Shown: positions 25,137 to 32,714 of the stretch, piece by piece
Layout of the letters: each line of letters starts with the position of its first letter
Numbering within the stretch: the first letter of the stretch is position 1
Made by a program: the position numbers and the translations under genes
Notes under the pieces: model-generated
The model's database searches: none
What the model was told of the DNA's origin: nothing
The model's input: only the letters and a program-made list of their open reading frames with translations
From: Streptomyces sp. SID13726
Lineage (GTDB): Bacteria > Actinomycetota > Actinomycetes > Streptomycetales > Streptomycetaceae
DNA length: 64,000 bases
Assembly: GCF_010548375.1 (NCBI RefSeq)
Contig: NZ_JAAGLY010000020.1
Span: 90,162 to 154,161 of the forward strand
Direction of reading: 5' to 3'

Positions 25137-26036
25137 CTATGCCTTCCGCCCCTGTAGCCGGTAGGCGCTCCGTATGGTCGCCTCCGCCTGCCTGTGTCCT
25201 CCGTCGCCCCCTGCGGCTGCGTACGCGTCGCCCAGGGCCGTGAGGACATCGTCAAGGGGGATGCCGTCCGCGCAGGCTGCGCGAGCGGCCCACAGTAGGG
25301 ATTGGTTGCGGTTGCCTTCCTGCGCGTCCTCAACGGTCCGCACAAGCCCTGAGAGCACACCGACGCGCCCAGGCTGCCGGAAAGGCGAGGCAGTCTTTAC
25401 GGGCTCATGTCTGCGGCACAGTTCGACTAGCCACGGAGGCGCCGGCCTCACGTCGCTCGCGTTCTCGGAAACGTAAGCACCTTTGCGCGTGATGCTCCCT
25501 GCGCCCAGGACGTACCCGCCCCACTGACCCGAATTGCATCGGATATCAACGATCCCTTGAGCAATACTGGCCTGTGACGCCTCACGTGCGCTGACCCAAT
25601 CTGGCCAACGGTAGTAATAGTGACAACCCATGGACCCCGTGCATACGCGATAGGTGGCGTTGGCTTCCTCCCAATTGCCCCCCAGGGATTCACAGACATG
25701 TCTGTAGACGTCAGTCCCATCAACGAGAGGCCCAAAAGCGTCATGGAGTCCCGCGAACTGAGTACCCGCCATCTGATATTCGCGCTTAGGAACGTCGCAA
25801 TCGACAACGAGTAGAGAGCTTGGCTTGCAAGCCACACCGATATTGGAGTCTGGCCAACGCGTCCAATAGTCAATGATCCTGCCTAGGTCGTTGGTTGCAG
25901 CCTCACCCCAACGCAGCGTGTAAGGCTGCCCCGGGGTGAGGGTGTGAGGCGTTTTCTCCCCAGGTTCTACCGGGAAGATATGGAAGCCTCGCGCTCGCGC
26001 CTGTAGGGCAAAGGCGATGAGGTTAGTTGAGGCCAC
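25137..26036 (-). CDS. Bifunctional DNA primase/polymerase (prim-pol) domain protein
   Basis: 299 aa. Prim-pol hallmarks: A-x-x-A-R-A-R-G-F-H-I-F-P-V near residue 12, N-I-G-V-A then the metal-binding V-V-D-C-D near 76, G-C-H-Y-Y-Y-R near 138, and D-I-R-C-N with Y-V-L-G-A-G-S near 165-180. The C-terminal 60 residues are a helical PriCT-like region. It should make primers for phage replication alongside the helicase at 19008. It overlaps the next gene by 14 bases. Confidence 0.9.
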   Translation of the reverse strand: MASTNLIAFALQARARGFHIFPVEPGEKTPHTLTPGQPYTLRWGEAATNDLGRIIDYWTRWPDSNIGVACKPSSLLVVDCDVPKREYQMAGTQFAGLHDAFGPLVDGTDVYRHVCESLGGNWEEANATYRVCTGSMGCHYYYRWPDWVSAREASQASIAQGIVDIRCNSGQWGGYVLGAGSITRKGAYVSENASDVRPAPPWLVELCRRHEPVKTASPFRQPGRVGVLSGLVRTVEDAQEGNRNQSLLWAARAACADGIPLDDVLTALGDAYAAAGGDGGHRQAEATIRSAYRLQGRKA

Positions 26037-26325
26037 GGGCGGCAGACCTGAGGAACGATGCTCGGATTTCCTCGTTCATTTCCGGGGGAACCGCCTCGCC
26101 CATCGCCGCGTAAAGCGGGTTCATCGTGTCCGCCAACCGGTCGTAAGTCTGCGCAGGCGTAAGCGTCCCGTCCATCAGATGGTTGGACAACGCCTGTACC
26201 GTGTGCGCGCCGACTAGTTGAACGGTCCTTATCCCCACTCGCCGGATGAGGGTTTCTTGGCACTCATCGCATGTGATCGCGTCTATCGCAAGGTCTATGA
26301 GCGCGTGGAGTTGCTTCCGGTCCAT
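26023..26325 (-). CDS. Small helical phage protein upstream of prim-pol
   Basis: 100 aa, mostly helical, with C-D-E-C near residue 20. It overlaps the prim-pol start, suggesting coupled translation and a possible accessory role in replication. No known family recognised. Confidence 0.62.
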   Translation of the reverse strand: MDRKQLHALIDLAIDAITCDECQETLIRRVGIRTVQLVGAHTVQALSNHLMDGTLTPAQTYDRLADTMNPLYAAMGEAVPPEMNEEIRASFLRSAARGLN

Positions 26326-26342
26326 GTCTTGCCTCTCTTGAA

Positions 26343-26384
26343 GCGCGAGGGGCGCCCCTTGTCAGTTAGGGACGCCCCTCGCGC
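26343..26384 (-). terminator. Long-stem hairpin before prim-pol operon
   Basis: A 12-bp perfect stem GCGCGAGGGGCG / CGCCCCTCGCGC with further inner C-G pairs lies 8 bases after the coiled-coil gene and just before the ribosome site of the 100-aa gene. It is probably an attenuator or processing site. No T-run. Confidence 0.65.
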
Positions 26385-26391
26385 GTTGTGT

Positions 26392-26802
26392 CTACTTGCT
26401 CTGTACGGCGGTAAGTGCCGCGTTGAACTCCGTTTCTGCGGCGGCAAGTTCCTCCGCAGCTTCCTTGACGGCACTTTCGTGTCCGTCGAGCTTGGCGAGA
26501 CGTTCCGTAAGCCGTTCCATCTGCCCCTGTATCTTGGCTCGCTCCGCCTCAACGTCGAGCGCATCGAGCTTGGCAACGGCAGCCTTAGCGCGCTCGAAAC
26601 GTGCCGCCGCAGACGGCAGAGTGAGGGGCGCACGGCCCCGCCTCCGTGGTACGTCTGCGACGTCGTCAGAGTCGCTTTCCGCGAGCGCCGGCCCCTCTTC
26701 TACGGTGCCGTCCCATTCCGGGTCTTCCTCGTACGGCTCCGCCTTGACCTCCGTCATTTCAGTTACCTCCGCAGGGTCCTTTGCCTTACGCCTTACGGCC
26801 AT
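26392..26802 (-). CDS. Acidic coiled-coil phage protein
   Basis: 136 aa from ATG 26802 (AAGGA upstream); a longer frame to 26877 has an unlikely N-terminus. Residues 1-55 are mixed charged and low complexity; 60-136 form a heptad-like coiled coil rich in Ala, Glu and Lys. It may be a scaffold-like or recombination accessory protein, but nothing specific is recognised. Confidence 0.62.
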   Translation of the reverse strand: MAVRRKAKDPAEVTEMTEVKAEPYEEDPEWDGTVEEGPALAESDSDDVADVPRRRGRAPLTLPSAAARFERAKAAVAKLDALDVEAERAKIQGQMERLTERLAKLDGHESAVKEAAEELAAAETEFNAALTAVQSK

Positions 26803-26915
26803 GAGCACATCCTTAGTTGGGTGTTTATCAAGGTGCGCAAGTCCCTGTCCCTTGCGCCTCCGGTCGTTGCATTCCATCCGCCGTGTTGGGGCACGGCCAC
26901 CGGCCCACTAGTCGA

Positions 26916-27641
26916 TTACTTAAAGGGGTTGTCCGGGAACGTGGCTGCGATCATCTGCATTTGCGCTTCCGGCATTCCCGCAGTCGGCACCCCCTTGCCC
27001 TGTAGGAACTGCGCGAGGGGCGACGGGGCAGCCTCCGCGGGTGCAGGGGCAGCCTGGGCAGGCGGAGGGACGTACGCAGCCGCAGGCGGGGCCCCGTACG
27101 CGGCAGGGGGCGCAGGCTGCGCCTGTGTGTGCTGCCACTGGTCATACGGCAGAGGGGGCGCCTGCGGAGGCGCCTGAGCGGCAGGCGGAGGCGCGTACTG
27201 CTGCGCCTGGGCGGCAGGCTGCGTGAACTGCGAGGTACGCGGGTTCGCTGCCACGTAGGCGGACGCCATGGCCCCATCCTGCGGAGTGAAATCCGCGAGC
27301 ACGTACGCCCCATCTTTCTGGCCCTGACTCGGCAACTTGTTCAGCCTGCCCAGGACCATTGAACCGATCATCTTTCGCAGTTGAGGGACCAGCCCCTTAC
27401 CGCCGATACGGGCGCCCTCTAGCTTTGTCGGCTGCCCTGTCTGAGGGTCCGGCAGATCGATAATCACGACGTCCGCCGTAACGACGTCTGACGTTTCCTG
27501 CGTTCCGTCCGGGCGGTTGAACGTCTGCGGAGAGACACTGTCCGGATAGATCAGAAAGAGCCTGCCTATCCATTGCGGGTTGTCTCTGGGCGCAAACTTG
27601 TCCGCGCGTCCGGGTTGCTGAAACTGCGGAGGTGTCGTCAA
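26916..27641 (-). CDS. Phage DNA-metabolism protein with Pro/Ala-rich tail (SSB-like architecture)
   Basis: 241 aa; its ATG overlaps the preceding methyltransferase stop. Residues 20-125 are a compact beta-rich domain (W-I-G-R-L-F-L-I-Y-P; V-V-T-A-D-V-V-I-I-D), then a long Pro/Ala/Gln-rich tail with Tyr and a short acidic/hydrophobic C-terminal tip (D-N-P-F). This OB-like head plus flexible tail and D-N-P-F ending recalls single-strand DNA-binding proteins, whose tips are D-D-x-P-F. The assignment is an inference from architecture only. Confidence 0.5.
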   Translation of the reverse strand: MTTPPQFQQPGRADKFAPRDNPQWIGRLFLIYPDSVSPQTFNRPDGTQETSDVVTADVVIIDLPDPQTGQPTKLEGARIGGKGLVPQLRKMIGSMVLGRLNKLPSQGQKDGAYVLADFTPQDGAMASAYVAANPRTSQFTQPAAQAQQYAPPPAAQAPPQAPPLPYDQWQHTQAQPAPPAAYGAPPAAAYVPPPAQAAPAPAEAAPSPLAQFLQGKGVPTAGMPEAQMQMIAATFPDNPFK

Positions 27642-28237
27642 CTCTTTCTCTCTCTCGTGAGGTACCGATAGGCCCGGTAAGCCTGTAGCGGCACAACTGA
27701 ATTACCGATGGCGCGCAACGCGTCCTCAATGGCCATGCGGACAATCCCGGTTACCCATGAGCCCGGTAGGCCCATGGCCCATTCCGTGAAGCGAGGGGAG
27801 ACGCGCTTACCGCCTCGCGGACCCAGGACGATGGGGCGAGGCGCAGCCCTACGGGTCACGCCTTCCCATCGCTCGACCACGGGGCCGAACCGTCCCCACC
27901 CGTCATCGCCCAGGCGCGCGAGCGCGGTCACTAGGTCATCGCCCCCCGAATCGGGACGCGAGGCGCGCGCATAATCCGGTCCGCGGATGTCATCGGCTGC
28001 GGTTGGGGTTGGAAGGTGTGGCAACTCCGAACCATCGGAATCTGTGGTGCGGAGCGCCAACGGCGGAAGCGCGTAGGCATACCCATTCAAGGTCATACCC
28101 GCAGCCGGCCAAGTCCCCTGATACGACGTCGAGCCCCCGTTTTCGGATGCCTGCCACGTTTTCCAGGAACACGAATCCGGGTCGTATCTCGCGAATGGCT
28201 GTAGCGACATACGCCCAGAGTCCGGAGCGTCTTCCAC
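27638..28237 (-). CDS. Cytosine-5 DNA methyltransferase, C-terminal part (target recognition, motifs IX-X)
   Basis: 199 aa from GTG 28237, in a different frame from the N-terminal part and overlapping it by 248 bases. Residues about 15-80 contain S-W-K-T-W-Q and G-T-W-P-A-A-G-M-T-L-N-G-Y-A-Y, then L-P-T-P-T-A-A-D; 130-199 contain L-S/V-S-P-R-F-T-E-W-A-M-G-L-P (motif IX region) and L-R-A-I-G-N-S-V-V-P (motif X). It lacks motifs I-VIII, so must act with the other part. It is either a separate beta subunit or the result of frameshifting. Confidence 0.82.
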   Translation of the reverse strand: MEDAPDSGRMSLQPFARYDPDSCSWKTWQASENGGSTSYQGTWPAAGMTLNGYAYALPPLALRTTDSDGSELPHLPTPTAADDIRGPDYARASRPDSGGDDLVTALARLGDDGWGRFGPVVERWEGVTRRAAPRPIVLGPRGGKRVSPRFTEWAMGLPGSWVTGIVRMAIEDALRAIGNSVVPLQAYRAYRYLTRERKS

Positions 28238-28499
28238 CTATTCCACCCCTGGGGCCTGCATGGCTTATGTCTTGGCAGGGGAATCCCGCCACGATGGTTG
28301 TTATTTCCGGATGCTCGACCGCCACGGAGGCCCAATCGACCCGCGTTATGTCGCCTAGGTTCTTGGCGTCCGGGAAGTGTCGAGCCATGACCAGCGCAGG
28401 CCAATACGCCTTTTCGGCGTACAGGATGACCCGCTGGCCTAGTAGCCGTTCTACGGCGTAATCAAGGGCGCCTATGCCTGAGCAGAGAGACAGGATCAC
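27990..28499 (-). CDS. Cytosine-5 DNA methyltransferase, N-terminal catalytic part (motifs I-VIII)
   Basis: 169 aa, GTG start with GGGAG upstream. Motif I S-L-C-S-G-I-G-A-L-D (3-12), motif IV G-F-P-C-Q-D with the catalytic Cys near 74, motif VI E-N-V near 112, and motif VIII-like G-A-P-H-H-R-F-R near 150. The frame stops right after motif VIII; the target-recognition part and motifs IX-X are in the overlapping second frame. It would methylate cytosine C5, protecting phage DNA or competing with host restriction. No restriction gene lies beside it. Confidence 0.85.
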   Translation of the reverse strand: MILSLCSGIGALDYAVERLLGQRVILYAEKAYWPALVMARHFPDAKNLGDITRVDWASVAVEHPEITTIVAGFPCQDISHAGPRGGIGGRRSGLWAYVATAIREIRPGFVFLENVAGIRKRGLDVVSGDLAGCGYDLEWVCLRASAVGAPHHRFRWFGVATPSNPNRSR

Positions 28500-28592
28500 G
28501 GCAACTCCCGTTCAACCGCCCCACATGTGCGGCAAGTCCACGTGAGCGGACCGCGGTTAGCGGGTGTGGAAGTCTCCGCCCAGGAATGCAAA

Positions 28593-28622
28593 GAGGGCGC
28601 TACCCAATGGAGTAGCGCCCTC
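28593..28622 (-). terminator. Intrinsic-like terminator before methyltransferase genes
   Basis: An 11-bp perfect stem GAGGGCGCTAC / GTAGCGCCCTC with an 8-base loop, followed on the minus strand by TTTG. It lies 18 bases after the 47-aa gene. Beyond it, a 30-codon frame with C-x2-C (28500-28580) exists but has only a TTG start. Confidence 0.7.
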
Positions 28623-28640
28623 AAAGCCATGGTGATCATG

Positions 28641-28784
28641 TCAGTATGTGAAGCTCCCGTTCCCTATGCCCTCACGAATCTCCCTCTTGGATTCCTCATC
28701 GAGGACGGTCCACTCCGCCCGGAAATCCTTGAGGTCGATTCCGAAGAACTCCCGTACTTCCTTGAGACTTGCGAGCGTTTCCAT
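28641..28784 (-). CDS. 47-aa hypothetical phage protein
   Basis: Starts at ATG 28784 with GAAAGG nine bases upstream and ends at TGA 28641. It is helical and acidic, containing L-K-E-V-R-E-F-F-G-I and E-W-T-V-L-D-E-E-S. The compact composition, good ribosome site and exact fit between the nuclease gene and terminator support a real gene. Function unknown. Confidence 0.62.
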   Translation of the reverse strand: METLASLKEVREFFGIDLKDFRAEWTVLDEESKREIREGIGNGSFTY

Positions 28785-28796
28785 GCAATCGCCTTT

Positions 28797-30305
28797 CTAG
28801 CGCTTCCCGTTGCATCCGCGTTCGCCCTGGTCATCCTTGGGCGCATGGAAGGGGCAGAAACGGCAGTCTTCGGCAATGTCGAATTGCCTTGCCGCCGTAG
28901 CCGGACCCCCGATGGAATCAAGGGCCTTGACCCTTTCTCCGATGCGCTCGACCCGCTTTAGCGCGTCTATCGCAACGGAGGGGTCATAGGGCTCCGTCCA
29001 CACGTACAAGTCATCGAGGGTCCCCGCCTCGCGGGGCCAACCGATGATTGCCACGTGATCGATCTTTTCGCCTTTGAGCTGCGCTCCGTAGGCGTAGGTG
29101 TGAACCTGTACGCGGTAGGTGGGCGAGGGGCCCTTAGTGGTCAACTTGTCCAACGACCAACGGCCCATCAACTTGTGATCCAAGAACATGCACAAGGTGC
29201 GGTCGAGCAAATCCCCCGTGCCGTGCGGGACATACGCGCTGGGGAATTTCAGCGGTACCTCAACCGCATAGCGGCCAGTACCGGCGTTCGCCCACAGGAA
29301 CATTTCCGCCAAACCAGCGTGAACACAAGTTCCGACGAAAGACGCCCAATTGTCGCCCCCCGGATTGACCGGCGCAACCCGCAGTAGAGACATAGCAATT
29401 CGCCTGTCACAGGGCGAACCGATTTCGCTTGGGCCCATCGTTTCCTGTTGATTGCGTGCGAGGCGGTTCGTATACGCATAGAACGTTTCCTTTAGGCGCG
29501 CGGCTATCTCTCTGCCGTGGTCCGTCATCGGCACTGCCTGTGCCAACACCCTTGACGTGCGCCCCGGTTGCTCGAACGGGGGCGCCGGTTGCCGGAACTC
29601 AATCTCCGTTGACGCAGGCTCGCTCACGGTTGCTTGTGCAGCCTCCGGGGCACTCTCCGTCACTGGAGAATGGGCAGTAGACCTCTGATTCAGCCTGCGG
29701 GACCTCAGCTCTTTGAGAGCTTCCATTGCCTCTACCGCCTCCGGGGCAACCGCACGCCCCGGGGCTACACCTGTCGTCGTGCTGTCCGGGGTGTGGGCAC
29801 TCCGGGGGAGGCTGTCCGCAGGTGCACTGTCCGGAGGGGCAGTAACAGCCCTCTTCCCACCATCGCCGTTGCTCGGGGGCGCGCAGTCCCTTTCCGGCGG
29901 GGTGTCGTTGCTTGGCTCGCTCGACGGCTGCGGCGTAGTCGTCGACGCCTGGGATTGGTTCTGTGGGCATGGCTCTTTCGCTTCCTCGCTCGCGCCGGCC
30001 ACGGCGTATTTCTCACCGCTCATGGGGCATATCTCGCTGCCCCGGGGCAGTATTTTGTGTGTGTTGAACCTCCCCTCTTTGTCGAGAATTGGGGTGCGCC
30101 CGCAGGCGGGGCAGTCGGCATAGTCCCTGCCTTTGACGGGCGCTTCCGAGTTGTCGGATGGACCCGCGTTGAGGACGTGTTGAGGGATAATGACGCCCGA
30201 CATGTCACACTCAACGCCCGATTCCTTGACGTGCTTACGGAATCGTTTCTGCGCGGTCGGGGCAACGTCCTTACGGCAGACAGGGCACCTGTACTTATCG
30301 GCCAT
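28797..30305 (-). CDS. Cas4/RecB-like PD-(D/E)XK nuclease with N-terminal zinc fingers
   Basis: 502 aa. Residues 1-105 carry two zinc-finger-like modules (C-P-V-C ... and C-P-A-C ... ), then a Pro/Ser/Thr-rich linker (110-250). The C-terminal nuclease has G-S-P-C-D-R-R near residue 300, a conserved His near 333, G-T-G-D-L-L near 362, D-H-K near 374, and a Q-V-H-T-Y motif near 397. C-R-F-C-P-F-H and a final Cys near 480-495 complete a four-Cys iron-sulphur pattern as in Cas4/AddB-type nucleases. It likely serves phage recombination or DNA end processing. Confidence 0.83.
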   Translation of the reverse strand: MADKYRCPVCRKDVAPTAQKRFRKHVKESGVECDMSGVIIPQHVLNAGPSDNSEAPVKGRDYADCPACGRTPILDKEGRFNTHKILPRGSEICPMSGEKYAVAGASEEAKEPCPQNQSQASTTTPQPSSEPSNDTPPERDCAPPSNGDGGKRAVTAPPDSAPADSLPRSAHTPDSTTTGVAPGRAVAPEAVEAMEALKELRSRRLNQRSTAHSPVTESAPEAAQATVSEPASTEIEFRQPAPPFEQPGRTSRVLAQAVPMTDHGREIAARLKETFYAYTNRLARNQQETMGPSEIGSPCDRRIAMSLLRVAPVNPGGDNWASFVGTCVHAGLAEMFLWANAGTGRYAVEVPLKFPSAYVPHGTGDLLDRTLCMFLDHKLMGRWSLDKLTTKGPSPTYRVQVHTYAYGAQLKGEKIDHVAIIGWPREAGTLDDLYVWTEPYDPSVAIDALKRVERIGERVKALDSIGGPATAARQFDIAEDCRFCPFHAPKDDQGERGCNGKR

Positions 30306-30525
30306 ACATCGCCGCCAAGTGCTCTACTTCCATCGTCATGTAACGGCGCTCGCCCAACACGACTACGGGAGTCAGATACCGGCGCCGTTCCCACCCGCGG
30401 ACGCGCCTGAGCTTGACTCCGAAATAGCGCGCCACCTGTTCCGGGGTCATGAGTTCCCCTATCGGTTCCTGGGGCGCCTCACGCGGCTCACGTGGCTTAC
30501 GTTGCTTTGGCTGTCTGCGGTTCAT
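30295..30525 (-). CDS. Excisionase-like / MerR-type HTH protein
   Basis: 76 aa from ATG 30525, overlapping the preceding stop (ATGA). Residues 25-60 (L-M-T-P-E-Q-V-A-R-Y-F-G-V and V-R-G-W-E-R-R-R-Y) form a winged HTH of the excisionase/HTH_17 type, with a basic N-terminus. It may bend DNA or regulate early genes. Serine integrases normally use unrelated directionality factors, so a role in excision is open. Confidence 0.73.
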   Translation of the reverse strand: MNRRQPKQRKPREPREAPQEPIGELMTPEQVARYFGVKLRRVRGWERRRYLTPVVVLGERRYMTMEVEHLAAMYGR

Positions 30526-30989
30526 TCTTCCGCCCACCTTGCTACGTGGCGCTGCATGATGAATCGCGCCTGTGGTCCTGTGATGAGTACCGGCCCCATC
30601 CGGTACCGGCCTAGGTGCGCGGAATCCACGTACCATTTCCAACCCTCCGGGGTGGCTTTCCCTGCGCGTTTGTGGCACAGAAGAGGGAGCGCTAGGGGGC
30701 TGCGTCTGCCTACCGTTTCCGTAAGGTCCGCCCACCACTTCTCAAATAGAGTCGTCTGCATGTGCAGTTCACGTTTCTGACGACAGTGGGGGCAGTAGTC
30801 GGATTCTTTTCCGTCCTTAACAGAGATGATCACAGGGGGAGTTGCGGCAGGAACGGGCTCGACGTCCCCGGGGTCAAAGCGTCCGCCAAGCGTGTTCCGC
30901 CTCGCGTCGAGATAGCCGCAACTCTCCCTCAACCAATTCACAACGGCAGTTTCAGCGGCAGTCCCTTTCTGTTTGTTCCGATTCGGCAT
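30522..30989 (-). CDS. PDDEXK/Holliday-junction-resolvase-like protein
   Basis: 155 aa from ATG 30989 (GAAAGG upstream). The N-terminal K-Q-K-G-T-A-A-E-T-A-V-V helix, then R-R-N-T-L-G-G-R-F-D-P-G-D and V-I-I-S-V-K-D, follow the E ... D ... x-V-K order of phage resolvase-like nucleases. An inserted C-P-H-C and later Cys could bind zinc. It overlaps the HTH gene. Likely substrate is branched phage DNA before packaging. Confidence 0.72.
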   Translation of the reverse strand: MPNRNKQKGTAAETAVVNWLRESCGYLDARRNTLGGRFDPGDVEPVPAATPPVIISVKDGKESDYCPHCRQKRELHMQTTLFEKWWADLTETVGRRSPLALPLLCHKRAGKATPEGWKWYVDSAHLGRYRMGPVLITGPQARFIMQRHVARWAEE

Positions 30990-31127
30990 GAGCGCCTTTC
31001 TCGTGAGAGTGGACAGGCGAGGGGCGCGCAACCCCACAACAAACACACCAGTCATGCGCGATGACGCGCGAGGGAGGCTTGAGAACCGAGTTCCATAGGT
31101 GCCCCTCGCGGCGCCGGCCACAGGTCA

Positions 31128-31970
31128 TCAGAACCTCGTTCCGTAGTCCGCGTGGACATCGGGACTTAGTCCGCTTCGGTCGGGTTCCGGATACTCACGG
31201 ATCATGTCCGAAGAACTGTCGAACCATCGAACCCCAGGGAGTTGATTCCGCACGGCTCTCGCCTGCACGGAATCGGGGAGACGCGTTGGGACTCTCCCCA
31301 TGACGGGGCCGAAATCGGGGCTGAAATTGGGAGGGAGTACGCGGCGCCACGGCGCCATAGCGATGATGCGTAGCTTCTGGGCGCGAAATCCCTTCGTTCC
31401 CAGGACGATGCGCCCATAGGTCTCAACTACCGCGTGCACGTGGGTGTCTGTGGACGATCGGTAGAAGTCTGCCCGCGGACTGTAGCTCACGTAAAAGCCG
31501 CAGTAACAGCCTTTCAGACTGTGGTCACCGGCGCGATAACGTTTGACCTCTTCCCGGGCAGCCAGCAAATGAGACAGTTCCTCTCTCGCCCTACCCAAGC
31601 CGTTGTCATAGAAGTAGACCGGTGAGGCATCGAAGAAAGACGAGACGTCGACATAGCACTCATGGCGCGCCGACACGTACTCGGAAATCTCCCGTTCTAG
31701 CTCCCTTATGCGGCACTCGATTTCGTCGACCGTACGAGGGTTGGCCCATTGAACAATCCGAGCGCACAGGCAGACATTCTCTCCGTCCTGCCAGTCGTAC
31801 GGATGTGCAGGCGAATCAACGACGTGCGTAGGCTGGCCCCCGTTGCCCCCACCTCCAAGCCTCAACGGAGGAATGTGAAGCTGTCTGCGCACGGCGAAAT
31901 GCCGATAGCCGCGCAGGGTGCCTGCGAAGAGCTTTCGGTCGTTCCCCTCCGACTCAATCCCGCCCGACAT
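31128..31970 (-). CDS. Hypothetical actinophage protein, Cys/Tyr-rich
   Basis: 280 aa; its ATG overlaps the stop of the 37-aa gene (TAATG). Residues 1-60 include a Y-R-H-F-A-V segment and a Gly-rich stretch. 60-130 hold C-L-C near 68 and a helical region; C-Y-C-G-F-Y-V-S-Y near 155 precedes H-V-H-A-V-V-E-T-Y-G-R-I-V-L-G-T-K-G-F-R (about 175-195), which recurs in actinophage hypothetical proteins as I recall them. No enzyme motif recognised. Tight coupling with the repeat peptide suggests they act together. Confidence 0.68.
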   Translation of the reverse strand: MSGGIESEGNDRKLFAGTLRGYRHFAVRRQLHIPPLRLGGGGNGGQPTHVVDSPAHPYDWQDGENVCLCARIVQWANPRTVDEIECRIRELEREISEYVSARHECYVDVSSFFDASPVYFYDNGLGRAREELSHLLAAREEVKRYRAGDHSLKGCYCGFYVSYSPRADFYRSSTDTHVHAVVETYGRIVLGTKGFRAQKLRIIAMAPWRRVLPPNFSPDFGPVMGRVPTRLPDSVQARAVRNQLPGVRWFDSSSDMIREYPEPDRSGLSPDVHADYGTRF

Positions 31971-32083
31971 TAAGCGGGCACCTCTTCCGGCACACCCGGC
32001 GTCCTTACCGGTACTTCCTCCGGAACTCCAACGGGCAGCGGTTCGAACTCAACTTCTTCCTGTTCCTTGCCTATATCGGCCAT
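31970..32083 (-). CDS. 37-aa acidic repeat peptide
   Basis: ATG 32083 with AAAGGAAA upstream; the TAA overlaps the next start. The peptide has an acidic N-terminal half (K-E-Q-E-E-V-E-F-E-P) and two copies of G-V-P-E-E-V-P separated by V-R-T-P. There is no signal peptide or membrane segment and no Cys. The leader-like charge pattern and C-terminal repeat recall peptide precursors, but no modification enzyme is recognised next to it. Confidence 0.65.
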   Translation of the reverse strand: MADIGKEQEEVEFEPLPVGVPEEVPVRTPGVPEEVPA

Positions 32084-32085
32084 AG

Positions 32086-32331
32086 CTAGTTTCCTTTCTG
32101 GTTGTTCTCACCGTGTTGGCAGTCGCAGCCGGCACACGCGGCATGGCCGCGCGGCACAGGGGTTTTGCCGCGGCACCAATAGCCTTTGGGCCAACCCTTC
32201 TCAAGGCGGTGCCTGTGGCGACTCAGGCGCTTACTTCCTGGGCGCGCGACCGCCACAGTCCGGCCACACGTGGCGCAGGTGGTAGGGGGCAACCGCCCGC
32301 CCGCTTCCTGGGCGCAGGGGGTACAGATCAT
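32086..32331 (-). CDS. Zinc-finger phage protein
   Basis: 81 aa from ATG 32331 (AAGGA upstream); the longer frame to 32700 is unlikely because it runs antisense through another gene. C-T-P-C (3-6), C-A-T-C-G (19-23), a single Cys near 53 and C-A-G-C-D-C near 66 give up to two zinc sites, with a basic middle. Ends two bases before the repeat-peptide start codon. Possibly nucleic-acid binding; function unknown. Confidence 0.68.
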   Translation of the reverse strand: MICTPCAQEAGGRLPPTTCATCGRTVAVARPGSKRLSRHRHRLEKGWPKGYWCRGKTPVPRGHAACAGCDCQHGENNQKGN

Positions 32332-32415
32332 CGGCCATTCCTTGTGTCGAGTAGCGAGGTACGGCAGGGCGTCAGAGAATGGCTCGCGAATGCCGCAGGG
32401 AAGGGATGTGCCCTC

Positions 32416-32688
32416 ATGGATACAAAGAGCGCGCTTGAGACTTGGACAGGGAAAGGCGCCCATGAGGCGGCCGAACGAGCAACAGCGGAAGGCACGTTGC
32501 ATGACCTTGCTCAGGAATGGGGCCATGAGCTTGAGGCACGAAAGATCAAGGAAGATCACGTGAGGCGCGGAGGGCAGTACGTCACGGTTGCTACGTGGGG
32601 CGTGTTCCTTGCCCCCCTCGCGGAGGGGCAGGAAGGCGCCCAGGACGTGCGCAGGGGGCGCAGGACGCCTCACAGGCAGTCGAGCTAG
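32416..32688 (+). CDS. Small plus-strand phage protein
   Basis: 90 aa from ATG 32416, with GGGAAGGGA upstream. The first 55 residues are helical and charged (S-A-L-E-T-W-T-G-K-G-A-H-E-A-A-E-R), then a hydrophobic strand and a basic Arg/Gln-rich tail. First gene of a two-gene plus-strand unit opposite the surrounding block, as expected for lysogeny-expressed or accessory genes. No clear HTH is seen. Confidence 0.58.
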   Translation: MDTKSALETWTGKGAHEAAERATAEGTLHDLAQEWGHELEARKIKEDHVRRGGQYVTVATWGVFLAPLAEGQEGAQDVRRGRRTPHRQSS

Positions 32689-32714
32689 CCGGACGCTCAC
32701 GGAGCCCCCCGCAG

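Noticed and set aside
27990..28499. Restriction-modification system
   Set aside because: No restriction endonuclease gene is adjacent; the methyltransferase appears solitary and phage-borne.
28500..28580. About 30-codon frame with C-x2-C (T-W-T-C-R-T-C-G) before the methyltransferase
   Set aside because: Only a TTG start inside the terminator region and no ribosome site; kept out of the gene list.
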